Assembly (NCBI GenBank): GCA_035041965.1
Contig: JAPYMA010000427.1
Location: 116,932-180,931 of the forward strand
DNA: 64,000 nucleotides
DNA from: Anisakis pegreffii
Taxonomy: Eukaryota > Nematoda > Chromadorea > Rhabditida > Anisakidae
Direction: 5' to 3'
Both the position numbers and the translations under genes were made by a program. The notes beneath the pieces were generated by a model, which had not been told where the DNA came from, made no database searches, and saw only the letters and a list, made by a program, of their open reading frames with translations. This document shows positions 26,401 to 39,260 of this stretch, in pieces (within the stretch, counting starts at the first letter, position 1; each line of letters starts with the position of its first letter).

Positions 26401-29400
26401 GTAAGTATGAAGGACACTTGTTTTCGCTTTCAGTGATTTTGGATTCTAATCCGAATGAATTGATTCAAATTGCTTCTTTTATCAAATGTTAGTGGCAACG
26501 ATGACACATTCAATTCGCTCAGGTTACTGGATCAACACCAGTAACCGATGTCAGCGACGCTGTTCAAATAACTTCAAGAATCGTCAGCAATGAAGAGTCT
26601 AACCTTTGGCTGCCAAATTGTGAAGTTTCGCCATATCTTCCGGTCTCAAAACATGAAAACTTCCTGGTCCTTGATATGTTGCTAACTGAAAAATCATCAA
26701 TGAAAAGTTACGAAATGAGTACGGTTTTCGAAGGTTTTGAGTATTAATTTGCTAATTGTAAGGCGACAGCATGTTCAGAACAAAAATAAAAATTTTAAAA
26801 AATGCACGTAAACAAATGCACAAAACATTTTCGAAGAACATCGTGAAAAAAAGATTCTCAGAATGGAAATGCCGATAAATTTTGTCTCATATAAAACTGA
26901 AACGAAACAATTCTTCAAAAAGCGACAATTGGATGTGAGCAGTTCAGGATGCCATAATTACGTTAGTTGCACAATAAAAATTATTGGAGAAGCTGATCGA
27001 TCAGATATTCTTAGTGATACTAATGATGTGATTTTGGATAAAACAATCTGAAAATCCATTCATCACAATCAGTGATTTTGGCGATAATCGATGTAGACGA
27101 TTTGAACGTACACATTCATCACTTGTAATGTCTTGTTGTTCATGGTAAAAATGAGAATTTTTTTCGTTTTTAAGATTCGAGATTCGTTATCGAAACACTC
27201 ATCATTTGTTTTGACAGATACGGCACAATTGAAAAACCAAAGCCCAATAGAATGCAAAATTCACGGAATGTTTGACTCGATTATTCGATTTCAAGTGTAA
27301 TTTTTGCATCAAGCGATTATTAGGATGCGTGAATGATCTAAAAACAAGCACTCTCGGTAAATATCTTTTTGAATCCAAAAAGCATTCACAATCGATGGAC
27401 CGTCGTCACAAGGCTTAAACTGCCTCATGCAACTACGAGTCTACGTCTCGCACAACTTAAACGATGCGCACTTGTCAAGCATAATATAATCGTAAGCACA
27501 ACGCTGAAACGACGGAAACGGCGAAGCCAAGTCGAATGAAGAGAGTCTTTGAAATCTTTGAATGTCAGCGGTACATTGGCAATGAGAATGGAACAATGAA
27601 TTTTTACGAATACCGAAGAAATTCGTAAACATTTTGATGATTTACAAACAGAAATAAGAAATGACCCAGCAGCAATGTGTTGATCAGTGTCACATTTGAT
27701 GATAATCAAAAAATCCGTGAGGTTATTTCATTGAACGAAATTTTAAATGTTTTTTTTTAGCACTGATGAGTTAAACCAATAACTGAAAGTTTTGTGTTTT
27801 TCTTTCAATCGAATTTTTAACGCAAGAAGGGCATTTACTCGAATTACGACGGACAAAATGGATGCGACGTTGGCCGCATTAGGATACGAAAAATGTCACA
27901 CTTTTTGTAGTAGTCTAATTATAGGAATTCAATGACTATGAATTGAATGACCCCGATATGCTCTTCCATTCCTATCAGAGAGAAACGGAGAAGACCGGTC
28001 AGTCAGCTGTCCAACTGAACCGGAATAAATTTTCAAGAGGATGGAAAACGGTTGGGGAATATGCAATGTGTTCGCATCGCACCGAGTATGCTGATCTCCG
28101 AACCCTGAGAAGAGTTATGACCAGTGATAACCCAGCTCCTTAACCAAGAAGATTTTTTCGATTTCCTTAAAAATATATCCAAATAACAACCAGTGACCGG
28201 GGCTGAGACCTGCAGCACAATTTTTCCGGAACTGGAGCAAACTAAAGCAAGTCTTAAGTCGAGCGCCAAAGCTGGTGTCGGTAATTTGAGAAGTGCGGAG
28301 CCAGAGTGGGAGCTGGAGTGGAATTTTCGAAAAATGCGAAGTTAGAGCCAGGTCAGGAAATTTTAAAAATTTGGAGCCGGAGCTCTAGACCTAAAGCCAA
28401 AATTCTAGAATTTTGGATTCGGCTGGGTCATCTAAATGACCACAGAACTGACTGGTGCGTATCAGATATCAGACCAGTGCGCCATTCATTCCCCCCCCCC
28501 CCCTTGTCTTATTGGGAAGATTTAAGCTTGACAATATTTTGAAACCATGCACATTTATGCAGCATTATGCTATTTTGAGTGATTTTCTGCTTATCAAAAT
28601 TTATCTTTCAGCATGATAATGCTGTAGAAAATATCTTCACTGCACATTATCTTTTGGTCTTATCTGATCATGAATATATTCTTGAAGCTAACGATTGAGA
28701 AACTGAAACGGTTTGTCAAGATGGATTGATTGCCTCTTTAGATGATGCATATCAATTCGGTAGTACACACATCTTTTGAGATGTAAATTTATAATGTTCG
28801 CTTAGAAATTCAGTCTCAGTATTGTGCTGCTTTCATTATCACATGTTCTGTGCATTAAGTGCATTCATCAATCTGCCTTATTATGTTAATCCCTTCCTTT
28901 GCATGACAGCATAAGAACGATGGACGTGCATGCCCTTCATGGTCAACAATCGTTAACAACAGTCGTCATCGTATCAATCACTTACGGTTCGATTTTATCC
29001 GATTAAACTGGAGTTAACTGGAATTCTTACATTCATACAGAGCAACTCTTAACGAAGACCTTGAGAGGATTCGGAAACGATCACGTTTCACATCACAAAA
29101 ACTGGCAACATCAGCGAACAAAAACTGTTCAAAATTTTCGCAACATGCGATTTTGCATGAAGAAGGCTGAAGGGTGAAGATTTAGTCAATTCAACTAGGA
29201 GAACGATCGAACTCGATAGGAAATACTTTGATCTTCACGTACCTGTTTTTGATCTTTGTTGTAAATAATCAGAAGTCCATTGTGACAATCTGCAGTTCCA
29301 AGTTCTGCATTCTTATAGATATCGTTTGCGGTTTCGTTCAGCGTTTTCGATGTTGCGTTGACTTTTTGCGTATTCGATACTACCAAAATGCCCATATATC

Positions 29401-31355
29401 TAGAAAATCATATGGGTTATTTGGAAAGAAAGATTCATCCGATTGGAAACTGTCGGTGTTCGTTGAACCTTAGAAATTTGAAAGTTTACTCTCGTTGTTG
29501 AAAAGCAATATGAATAATTCTTCAAGGTTCATGAAATATTATCGAGGTCAAGCACACTTTTGGGTGGCTAGCTTCTTTCAACTATGTAAACAATATAAAA
29601 CGAATGCATGAAACTATTTTTGATCGCATTGAATTCATCATCACAAATTTATAGAAACAAACAACGCGTTTGAAAAGTAAACAATGATTCTTAAAAACGA
29701 ATTCGAGAGAAAAGAATCAAAAATTACGCAAAAACTTAAGAAGTCCTCAATGAGCAATTCCTCTCAACGATGCAATCGTTCAAAACGCCTATCGAACACC
29801 CAAATTAATGATGCATTTTTGTGTGGATGAATAATTGAACAATTTTAGTGACAAAAAGTGTTATTGGGCCATTCCAGTTAAGTGGATTCCAAATCGTTTG
29901 CGTAATTGAATACAATGATTTAATTTATTAAACTCATTATTCCTGTTGATTTATCCGTGCAATGGTATTTTCGGTTCAAATTCTTTGCGCAATTGGAAGA
30001 AATTCAACGACATTGCAGTCGAGTTAAAAAATCAACAGATTTACTGATCGAATAAACGAGTAGGTTCAAAATGGAACAAATGGAAGAAGGTACGGTGTTG
30101 CATTTGCTTGGGTTGAATGGGCGATATGTTTGTTGTTTGAGAAAGCGTTGTGGAATCTGAGAAAGGGTTGAGAACAAAAACGAGTATTGTGAGAGGATAA
30201 AATTAGTGGATTGTACTACTGCATTGAGCGAGCGAGTTATTAAACATACTCACTTATCATTACCGTCAGAACGCATGCAAGCACCGTCTTTGCACTGACA
30301 CGATATCCTCGTTTGAAGGTCTTTCAGCAGTTTGGTCAGTTTCACTTTTGTGCTATTCGCTAACACATTGTCGGCGTCACAAACCAATACCGTGCCGTTT
30401 GCAAAGCCCTCTCTGCGGCATTCTTCATAGTCATCCCATATCGATAAACCTTCTGCTAGCCATATCTGAATATCATCAAATCATATCAACAACTACTACT
30501 CACATTCATCTACAGCTTATATCAATCAACTGATGAATATAATTTTGATGATTTATTTCATTCAACTGTTCAAAATTCAACTATTGGGCAAATTTGCCAT
30601 TCATATCTTTGTTTAACGTAAATCTTAGTGTTTTCGAGTCGGAAGTTTTTAAATCCAAACGAAAAACTGAAAATTAGGCAACAGTTCCGAGTGACCAAGT
30701 GAATTGATTGAGTGGATTGTAGTGGCGAAAGAAATTTCATGCAAATTGCTCTGCTTTCATAAGACAAGATTACTAGGAGGCTATAAGAATGCTTGAAAGC
30801 TGAGTTATAAATGCTGACAATTGTGTAACATTGCTTTCAGTGTCAACAAGATTGCTTTGAGAGGTTTTGAAGAGAGCATTCGAATTGCATTCGATATGCT
30901 GACTGATCGTGAATGAAGTATTGAAATATGAATGGTTGAAATATGAGTTGAACGCATTGTGTCTTCTCAACGATAAATGCGGTAAAGACCTTCAAAATTT
31001 CCTATTCAGTCAGGTGTTGACGCAAATATAGGTAGGTATATCCATTCGTAAATGTTTGGCAGATATTGTTCAAAAAAAAAAGAAGTGAATTTATGTTTTG
31101 TGGTGAAGATGTATTGAGGACGATTTGTCTGGCGATTGAGTTGAGAGCAATTTGCGATACACCACTTAGAACATAAATAGATTACGGACGGTAGTCGAAT
31201 GACATTGTGAGTGGAATGATGAAGTAAATTCATAAAAACGCATATTCTTATGATTAGCATTGTTAGAGTGGCTGGCAATCGAATCACTTCAGTCTCATCA
31301 AAAATATTGTTCTTACAAATATTATTACTGCTAACTTAATCATCACCGATGCCAT
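23478..31355 (-). CDS. MOLO1-domain single-pass membrane protein with proline-rich cytoplasmic tail, about 450 aa
   Basis: Exons on the minus strand in gene order are 31355-31317, 30465-30254, 29399-29243, 26685-26604, 25963-25878, 24897-24615, 24266-24043 and 23747-23478. Lengths sum to 1353 nt with all phases consistent. The signal peptide MASVMIKLAVIIF crosses the first junction into IWLAEGLS. Residues about 28-165 match the MOLO1/TPM fold: LVCDADNVL, YMGILVVSN, then TADCHNGLLIIYNKDQKQ and a GPGSFHVL strand. Four N-glycosylation sequons are present. A long membrane segment (about 195-217) is followed by CCCC at 220-223, a likely palmitoylation site, then a basic patch and a Pro/Ser/Thr-rich tail. 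The family founder MOLO-1 is an auxiliary subunit of the levamisole-sensitive acetylcholine receptor, but this tail is not part of the shared domain, so receptor partnership is inference. The last exon may instead splice at 23665-23690 to a further exon; the C-terminus is uncertain. Confidence 0.85.
26686..29242 (-). other. Large intron of the MOLO1-domain gene
   Basis: A 2.6-kb intron with no coding exon that fits the phase. It contains a patch at about 28190-28440 made of degenerate GGAGC-type words and a run of 13 cytosines at 28491-28503. No RNA gene was seen. The remaining introns of this gene show nothing notable. Confidence 0.5.
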
Positions 31356-33070
31356 CAGTAATAAAGCGCACTAACTAAAATTTATGCTGTAATGGTTTTC
31401 ATTGACAGCAGCGATCTTCCATGTTATTCGGTAAGTTCATGAAGTTGTGATGGGATTTCAAAAGTTAAAAAGATCAAATCAGCTAAATAACTAATTTAAG
31501 CAGGAGGTTATTTCCACAATGATCTAAAGAGAACCTCTCTGACAGACTTAAACATTGTCGCAAATTAATGTGTATGGTCGTAGCAGATGAAAAATGTGAT
31601 GATTAATCACAATTCACAAACAGTCGAAATAGAATGTTCTATGATTAAATTTTCCATCAATACACAGAATCAGCAGCTCAAAAATGTCATCCATTTCACC
31701 AGTATGTATTGCAGAAGCGCGTGTGAGTCACATTAATTAATAATAATAATATCAAGTGGATGCGCGCATTCAATGACATTTAGAAAGCAAAAAAGAAAGT
31801 TTTTTGTACACTCTTCTTGCACAACAATAAGAAGAAATCGTTGGTTGCAAAGGGAGAAATATATCATCGTCTTCTTTTCTGGAAATACCCACTGAAATAG
31901 TAGTACGACGAAGAATCTGTTTTCAAGATTCGATCGAAGGCTTAAATTCCGAAATGAATCATTGAAATCATAGCTTGTTGAGTGATTACGCTTTACTATG
32001 TAGAGTGCAATTTTGTGTTCGCTGCTTTTGTTTTGTTTTGCTTTTTTGCCAGTGCAAATCTAATTTCATTCAACAAGAAATATCCACAGTGCAAGAACGC
32101 CTTGTAATCATCATAACGCGTTGGATTGCGTTGTTTTGTTTGTTTGCATTTTGTTGTCGCTCGTTGTTAAATCGAGTACTTTCATCCGTTTGTCATTAGA
32201 AGAGCCGTAATACGTTAACGAATCATTATAAAATTGTATTTGCACGAAAAAAAAAACTTGTGAACATTTATTTATTTATTCGTTGGTTGACGAGCAGATA
32301 GATAGAAGATGTATTTGTTTATTGACGTTATTGCTACACCACAGAATCATTGCTATTTGTCATCATTTTCAATCCACTTGAGTAGAATTCTTAATTGTAG
32401 ATTTTGCATGATGAACAAATAACGTGCAATAGGTACGACGACGTTTATGAAGGCGAACTTCATTCAGCATCTCTCGCAAATAATTGCTAATCAAACAAAC
32501 AATTAATCAATATCAGTGCAGAATTTTACGTGCTGGAATTTAAATTCTCTTCTGATTTGGCTTGAACGCGAGTGCTGTTGCTGTCTCGGTGATAGTGAGC
32601 AATTCTCTGGTGTGATAGCTGAATGATAAGACTGTGATCGAAAGAATAGACAGCTTCTGTTTTGAGCTAGGAACAGTTTTTGGCTACGAACATTAGTAAT
32701 TTCACTGGTTTATGGTGAGGAAATGTGCTCCGTTTTGAACGTTGCGCAATACAGAGTTACAAGCCACTCCTTAGAATCCCCCTCCCCAAAAAAAAACGAA
32801 GGATAAGTTAAAGTTAATTAATAAAGTCGCTGAAGTTGATCCTTAACTTTAACCCTAAAGATACCACAAAGCATACTTGTTCATAGTGGCATTGACTTAG
32901 GAAACATCTACTACTGATGTGAAATGAATTCAATTAATTACATTGAAAAAAGGCAGTACATGAAGAGTTTTAGTTCATTTCTAGTGCTTTATGCGAAACC
33001 ACTGCACCACAGTACAAGAATCAGCTAGAGCCCAGATTCAGAACGGTGTTCGGACGGGTTGCAGCACCAC

Positions 33071-33088
33071 CAGCAGCAGCAGCAGCAG
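33071..33088. repeat. (CAG)6 trinucleotide run
   Basis: Six uninterrupted CAG units, preceded by CAGCACCAC. On the minus strand it reads as a short alanine run after an ATG, but no downstream exon continues it. Confidence 0.8.
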
Positions 33089-34460
33089 AAAAAACCTGAT
33101 CTTCTAGCAGCATAACACTGCAAGAAAACTGCTCAAAACCAGATTCACATCTGAACGACTTTTTTGAATTCGCATATTTCACGCAATCGTTTGATCACGT
33201 AATCTTTTATCAGTCTCGAACAACATCATCATTAAACAGGTTTCTGCACCATCATCAAAAAATGCTCTTTTCACAATTCAACTTATTATCAGTTGCCAGC
33301 CACTCAAATTCAAATTCTCACGTGCCAAAATTTTTTCCACTAACAACCACCATTAAGCGCTGATTTAATCATTCTGTTGAACGTGGTGATGTTTCTTCAA
33401 TGAACTAATTCAATTCAGTGGATCCGCTCTGTTCAGTGAGCTATTCATTCATTAAATCTTCAATAGATCAACTACACTGTATCTCGAACAGTCTGCACTG
33501 AACCATCCCATTCCCCAACATGCAGCGCGATGTTTTAGTGCTAAATTTGTCTTGGTTCTTAATTGTAGAACAAATGCAGTTTTCATCAGTCAGAAACTAA
33601 TTAATAGGTGCATCATCATTCTCTCTGATCAACGGGATTCCTCCTCACCGCAAGCCCTGCTCACTTCTCCTGTATTTTCCACTCGCCTCTCTGAATGCAA
33701 ACTTGCATGCCTCCAGAAAGTTCACTAACTCGAAGAGCTAGTGAACGCTTGATAGATACCGCAATTGTTCGGCAGTAATCGAACGAATGCATTAATAAAT
33801 GAATTGCTCATCCGAATGGCAGCAGCCAAAAACTTGAAAAACCAGAATGCGGCGGCATCAACTGTGTAGTACAATTGAGAAATGAAGAGATGAGTGAAAT
33901 GCCGTCATCTAACGGACGGAATGCCATTTCTAAAATGAATGAATGAATGAATGTGCAGTTAAGTGAAGACGAAGGTATTGAATTTAGAAGGCAGCAGCAG
34001 CAAAAACAGCAAAAACTTTGATTGCATACCAAAAAGCATTATTACAACCCAACGCATTGACCCAATGAAAGCGATAATTAGGTTTAAGGCATCAATGAGC
34101 AATAAATACGTTATCATTTATTTGACAGCAACAATTGGAACAATTCCGCTCTTTTTGACTAACATTTCAATCATACTTTTTGATTTATTATCCTCCTCCA
34201 AAACACATCTTCCTCAAATTTGCTTGAATTACTTGCATTCATTCATTTTTTTGAAGTTATCTATCTGTTAAGGCATTTTATTGGCGTTCGAATCTTATGG
34301 AAGATCAGTCCGACATTCCTTTAATTCTTTGCGATTTTTTGCTCCACCAATGCTCATCTGTCTGTGACAATGAGCATAGAAATTTTTCTTGCTCGAATGA
34401 CACACTTACAGTTATTCAGGGAGTTTTTTCGTTTTCATTGAAAAGTTCATAAGAACAGAC

Positions 34461-34491
34461 ACCAACTTCAGTGCTAAGCACTGAAGTTGGT
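34461..34491. repeat. Perfect 15-bp inverted repeat with one-base centre
   Basis: Arms 34461-34475 and 34477-34491 (ACCAACTTCAGTGCT and its complement) surround a single A. It is an almost perfect 31-bp palindrome in non-coding DNA, with no repeat copy elsewhere in the window. Confidence 0.85.
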
Positions 34492-35968
34492 ACTCTCCAA
34501 AACTATTAACCAAGCGCAGAATTCAACCTGAATTTTTGCCCAATACCAAAACCTATCTCACTATCAGTGAGTGAGTTCCACTGGATTATCTAATCCATTC
34601 TTGAAGTGATTTTGACTGGCGGTTTCAAACGACCCGCTGCTCACCGTCACCGTTCATGAGAGTTTCAGTGACAAACTAATTCGATGTGATCAAATTGATC
34701 CCTCAAATTAAGTTGTTATTGAAGTTGAATGTTTGCGAATGTGAAATGCAGCAGCAATGTTTAATGATATAGCACTCTAGTGGAACGAACAAATATATCA
34801 CCATCAGCACTTAATGCATCCACATCAATCAATCAATTCACCCGATGCTACAAACACACAATTACACAATACAATGCTGCGTCCGTCCTCTGTCACCTCT
34901 TCATTTCTTCATTCATTAATTTTTTTTTGAAATACTCCCGCAAAGCAGGCAAGAGTTTTCAAAGCGTAATAATATGCCAATTAAGAGAGCGAACCAATCG
35001 AGTTCAGGATGGCATGCAACAAAAATCATCACAACAAAACAAAATTGCAGTCTGCAGCTGAGCAGATAGATATGTTTGACGTTGCTGATTCGAACTGATC
35101 AAACTTAAAGTCGATCAGTTCATTATTTCTATGCTATTTCCGGAGCTGCACTAACCTAAGAATTGTCAACAAATTGAAGATTGGATAGTGATTTTTCGGT
35201 GAACTAAGTCAATAAACTAATGAACAAGCTAATGCTCAAGTATCGTTTTGGATCGCAATGCTTTCTCAAGCCTACATCACAAGTTTACTTGAAAACGATT
35301 GTACATGAAATTTACTGAAACTAATATAACACTCAAATTCCATTGGTGATCTCGAAGTTACGATAAATTTTATGATTTTTTTCTCAAACCTTGCAACTAC
35401 TCATCATGTGACAACTTCACTGTGACATAATTTACTTGAGTGGATTCATAAGTTTGCTGCTAAACAAGCGAATAGTTGGGTTGAAAGTGTGGTGTTTGAT
35501 TCACTGCATATCGTACTTTGCAAAGTTGAACATCAATAAATTAGCGATCATGAAAACCGTAACGTACTTTTGTGCAATATGCAATCAATTATTTACGCTA
35601 TCTATCAAAGTGTGATTGAAACGCCATTATGAAACGGTAATCAAAAATATGTTGATTGACAATGAAATAATTGTGAATTAATTTCACAAAAAAATTTGTG
35701 ATCATTTCGACATTTCCGAGGTGAAACGAGCGAATTCGCATGTCACCTCATTATAAACGAGTTGAAAATCGGTTTGACGATGGTGGCGATTTGCGTTTGA
35801 AAATTTCATCAAAACACTGCAAGAGAAGTCTCTTCAACGAGCCTCGAAGAACAGTTCAATTGTATAAACACAACGATGAACGCTTTCAAATCCCCGAAAA
35901 GACTGTTTCTTAGCACTCATCTCAGGATAGCCATAAAGTATAGATTAGAAGATTAGATGTGTTGAACT

Positions 35969-36499
35969 ATGATAAAAGAGAGAATATTTTTGGAATGCGC
36001 GCATCTCAAACAATTTAATTTCATACACCTCAATCTGAGAACTTCACAAAATCGTTTTCATTCAAAAGATCGCCGCAACAAATTGCCTTCAAAGCTCTTC
36101 CTCAAGTACGAAACGCAACTGAAGAAACAAACATTCATTATCGCTACGTCTAGAATTTCACGTAAACTATTCCCAAAATGCTGCGAAAAGCAAAACTTTT
36201 TTGAGATGAAACGAAAATTCGAAAGGATTACAAAACAAGTTGAATCAGCTAAACCCGTTGACGATTATCTCGTCAAATCTAACTGTCGCAAAACATTTCG
36301 ATTTGATGATTCGATTAAGCTGTCATCACCAATCTCCTTTCCCCTACTCATATCTTCACTCAGTACAATCGGATCCGGTTCGGGTTTTGCATGGAATTTT
36401 TTGCTGATAAATGATGTCAGATTCCACATTTTCACAAAACTCAAACGATACTCCATTAGTGCATTAACACGTATTAAATTTTATTTTTCCACGCTTTGA
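35969..36499 (+). other. Unresolved 176-codon open frame with an overlapping antisense frame
   Basis: The plus strand is open from 35969 to 36499 and reads as a Lys/Phe/Ser-rich protein without signal peptide or domain. On the opposite strand 36456-36265 is also open, with a more protein-like stretch (KPEPDPIVLSEDMSRGKEIG) that ends before a possible donor (CA^GTTAGA). No partner exons were found for either reading. Either could be a real exon; chance is the likeliest explanation in AT-rich DNA. The AAT/AAA-rich codons of the plus frame argue against a conserved gene. Confidence 0.25.
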
Positions 36500-38559
36500 T
36501 ATTGAAAAATTTTCGGAACTTGCCATGCATTTTGAATGAACACTTGAAATACTTACTAATCAAAGTATTTTTGGTAGCATCATTCCGATACGTGTTCATA
36601 AGCTGTTGAAATGGTAATGGTAGTGAAAAATATGTTGACGATGTTGAAAGTAACAGAATGATGTTATTGCAGAAACCATTCAAAAATATCTTGAAAATGT
36701 TTATGCATTAGATGATGTGTCATCTAAAACCAATGACTTGTTCAAAAATCTGTCATCTGTCGTCTTTAAAACAGTAGTTTCAATTGCTATCAGATGAATC
36801 TCTCAGGATGATAGGGTTCGATAGGCTTCTCCAGGAAGGTTTTGCCAATACGTTGATGATGAAAACTTATCAGTGAGGACGGAAGGGATGATAGAAACGA
36901 AACGAGATGAAGTGATGTAAAATGAGTGAATGGATTGACAGATTAATGGAAAGTCAAAGTAACGGTAATTAAAATACGGTGAAAGTTGAGGAAAGATGAT
37001 CAGTCACAAAGGGAATGCGTTAAGATAGCATCAAAAGGTCTTTATTATTTTAAGATAACATCGGATTTCCATTTGCCATGAGCGGATGTGCGTATGTTCG
37101 TTGAGATGTGTTCACTATTCATTTCTTGTCTTTGTTGTTGTTGCCATTATTATTTTTATGGTTATGATTGCTGTGGTTGTTGACACATGTAAAGGTTTTT
37201 TTGAACAATACGTGTGATTCAATACATTCTGGTGACCATCTGTTCCTATGACTGAAATTCGTGGCAATTACCTCGAAGACTATATTACTAAAGGTAGGAG
37301 ATACTATATTGAGATGATTAACTGCCTCAGCTGCGGTAGGAATTCAGCGGCGCATTCCAGTTAGATGAGCTGAATGTCGGCTCTAACGTCGTCCATTTAT
37401 GTGCATGAATTCAACTTGATCAATGCATTTTCCGACTGACTGGTAATGAAATATCGATCGTTAATAGTATTTCGACTGAATTCATTTGATTGAATGTTTG
37501 ATCATGTAAAATGACTGAGCACAGAAGCAAGTGAGGTTTTCTGGGATGAAATTTCAAAGATAAGATTGAGCCGTGGTTATTTTATGGATATGCTGATGAT
37601 CAAGATGGAGAAATGGCATGAAAGAAGGAAACCGGTTGAATATGAGCTGCATGACATGAATGTTTACGCTGTCGACTCGATTCAATCGAAGAGTTGAAAC
37701 GGGAACATCAAACGATTACGTTTAGAGTTTCAACCATTGAACACAATCGAACACCATAATAAATAATCCTTATAGATATTAAGCGCTGATGGATTGTTGA
37801 TTACAGAAACATTTCAAGCAACATATCTATTTGCTTCTCATCAAAAAATTTCATCTTTTCTTCAAAAATTTTCATTATGTTTTCATTAAACGCTTTTCAG
37901 ATTCAATTAATTTGTCAAAAATTTGAATCTTCTGATTCTTTCGTTTCGTTTCCATAAATCAGCGCTTCCCTGCACTGATGATCTTTACATATTTTGTGCA
38001 CACTTCGGATTGATCAACGAATGCAAATCACAAGCTTCTGAATTTATTGAATGAAAAGTTTTGCTCTGTCAAAACTCCTCGGATGAATCCGACGGCTGGA
38101 TGGGTATTATGCCTCATTCAGTTATCATTAGCATCCAATCAGCCGACTGGTAATAAACATTTTCATAGCCTCATGCACAACAGTGAATTTGAAACTGCAC
38201 AAACTCGGAATCAATCAATAGTAATGTAGCGCTCATCTGCTCCACATCAGCATAATTCCAAACAAGTTTCAGCGTGGTGACTTGTCCAGGCACAACAAAT
38301 TAGGTGAAGGCTGCATGAAACATTGAAAGAAGAGCGAAAAAAGAAATGGAATTTCTCAAATTCTCTATTGAATAGACTTTATGAAATACTGGTGAGCATG
38401 TGATATTATTTTGATGAACCTGATTTAGATTCGTTTGAGTGTAAGAATCATACGGAACTGACACATAATTTCCATTATCAACAAATAAATGTGTAATTCA
38501 AAATTCTCAGATGAGTTTGCTTAGGATTTGTATGGCGATTTAATGACGAGGTTGAGACG

Positions 38560-39260
38560 AAATACGCATTTAATTAAGCAATGAAATGAAGCAAATGAGT
38601 GAACAATGAATGAAGAAGTAATGAAACTTACATGTAAATGGAATAAAAGTAATAGAATGAATAAACGTTTTCGCATATCACAGTAATAAATCGACTACAC
38701 TAGACAGTAATAACGAAATGGTGATAGCGAAGGTGATGACGGGCGAGCAGCGAGCTTTTGAAGCGTTTCAGTTCGTGTGCAATGAAGAAAAGAAATGAAC
38801 GCAAGAAGAAGAAGAATAAGAATACTATCGTCTAGCAATAAATGAAGAAGAGAGTCGTTTGAAGTCGCTTGCAGTCGTGCGATAAATGTCGACGAGGTAT
38901 TTTCTGGATAGGAAACCGGATGAAGCGTTCGACTGCAGGAAGAAAATTATTTAGACAAGGAATGGATGTGTGAATTAACGGTTGAAAAGACTGATTTGTA
39001 GAATCCAGAATGTGTTCGGGCTTATTGATGATGATGATTGTCGAGTTCAAAGCGGTCGAAGAGGAGAATCGACGGGGAAGAAGAATATGAATGCAGTTGT
39101 TGGTCGTTAAGGTGCTGATTGAAATGGAATGGAATGAAGTGATGAATGAAAGAACGAGCCGCGAATAAAAGAATGTATGAATGAAGAATGAGCAACAAAA
39201 AAAAACAAGAAGAGATTCACAATAAACTAAAGAACGAGAATGATATTGATGATGAAGGTG
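38560..39260. other. Purine-rich tract of about 700 bp
   Basis: The plus strand here is dominated by GAA, GAAG, AATGAA and GATGA words, with few long pyrimidine runs. The strong strand asymmetry continues more weakly to about 39700, where GTG and GATGAT words dominate. No exon was recognised. It could be a simple-sequence region or a transcribed non-coding segment. Confidence 0.5.

Noticed and set aside
28491..28503. Biological signal in the 13-C run (and a similar run near 50159-50169)
   Set aside because: Homopolymers of this kind are common polymorphic or sequencing-error sites; no gene depends on them.
33808..34032. Cysteine-rich membrane protein on the minus strand
   Set aside because: The apparent Cys run comes from a CAG-type simple repeat read in another frame; no signal peptide and no partner exons.
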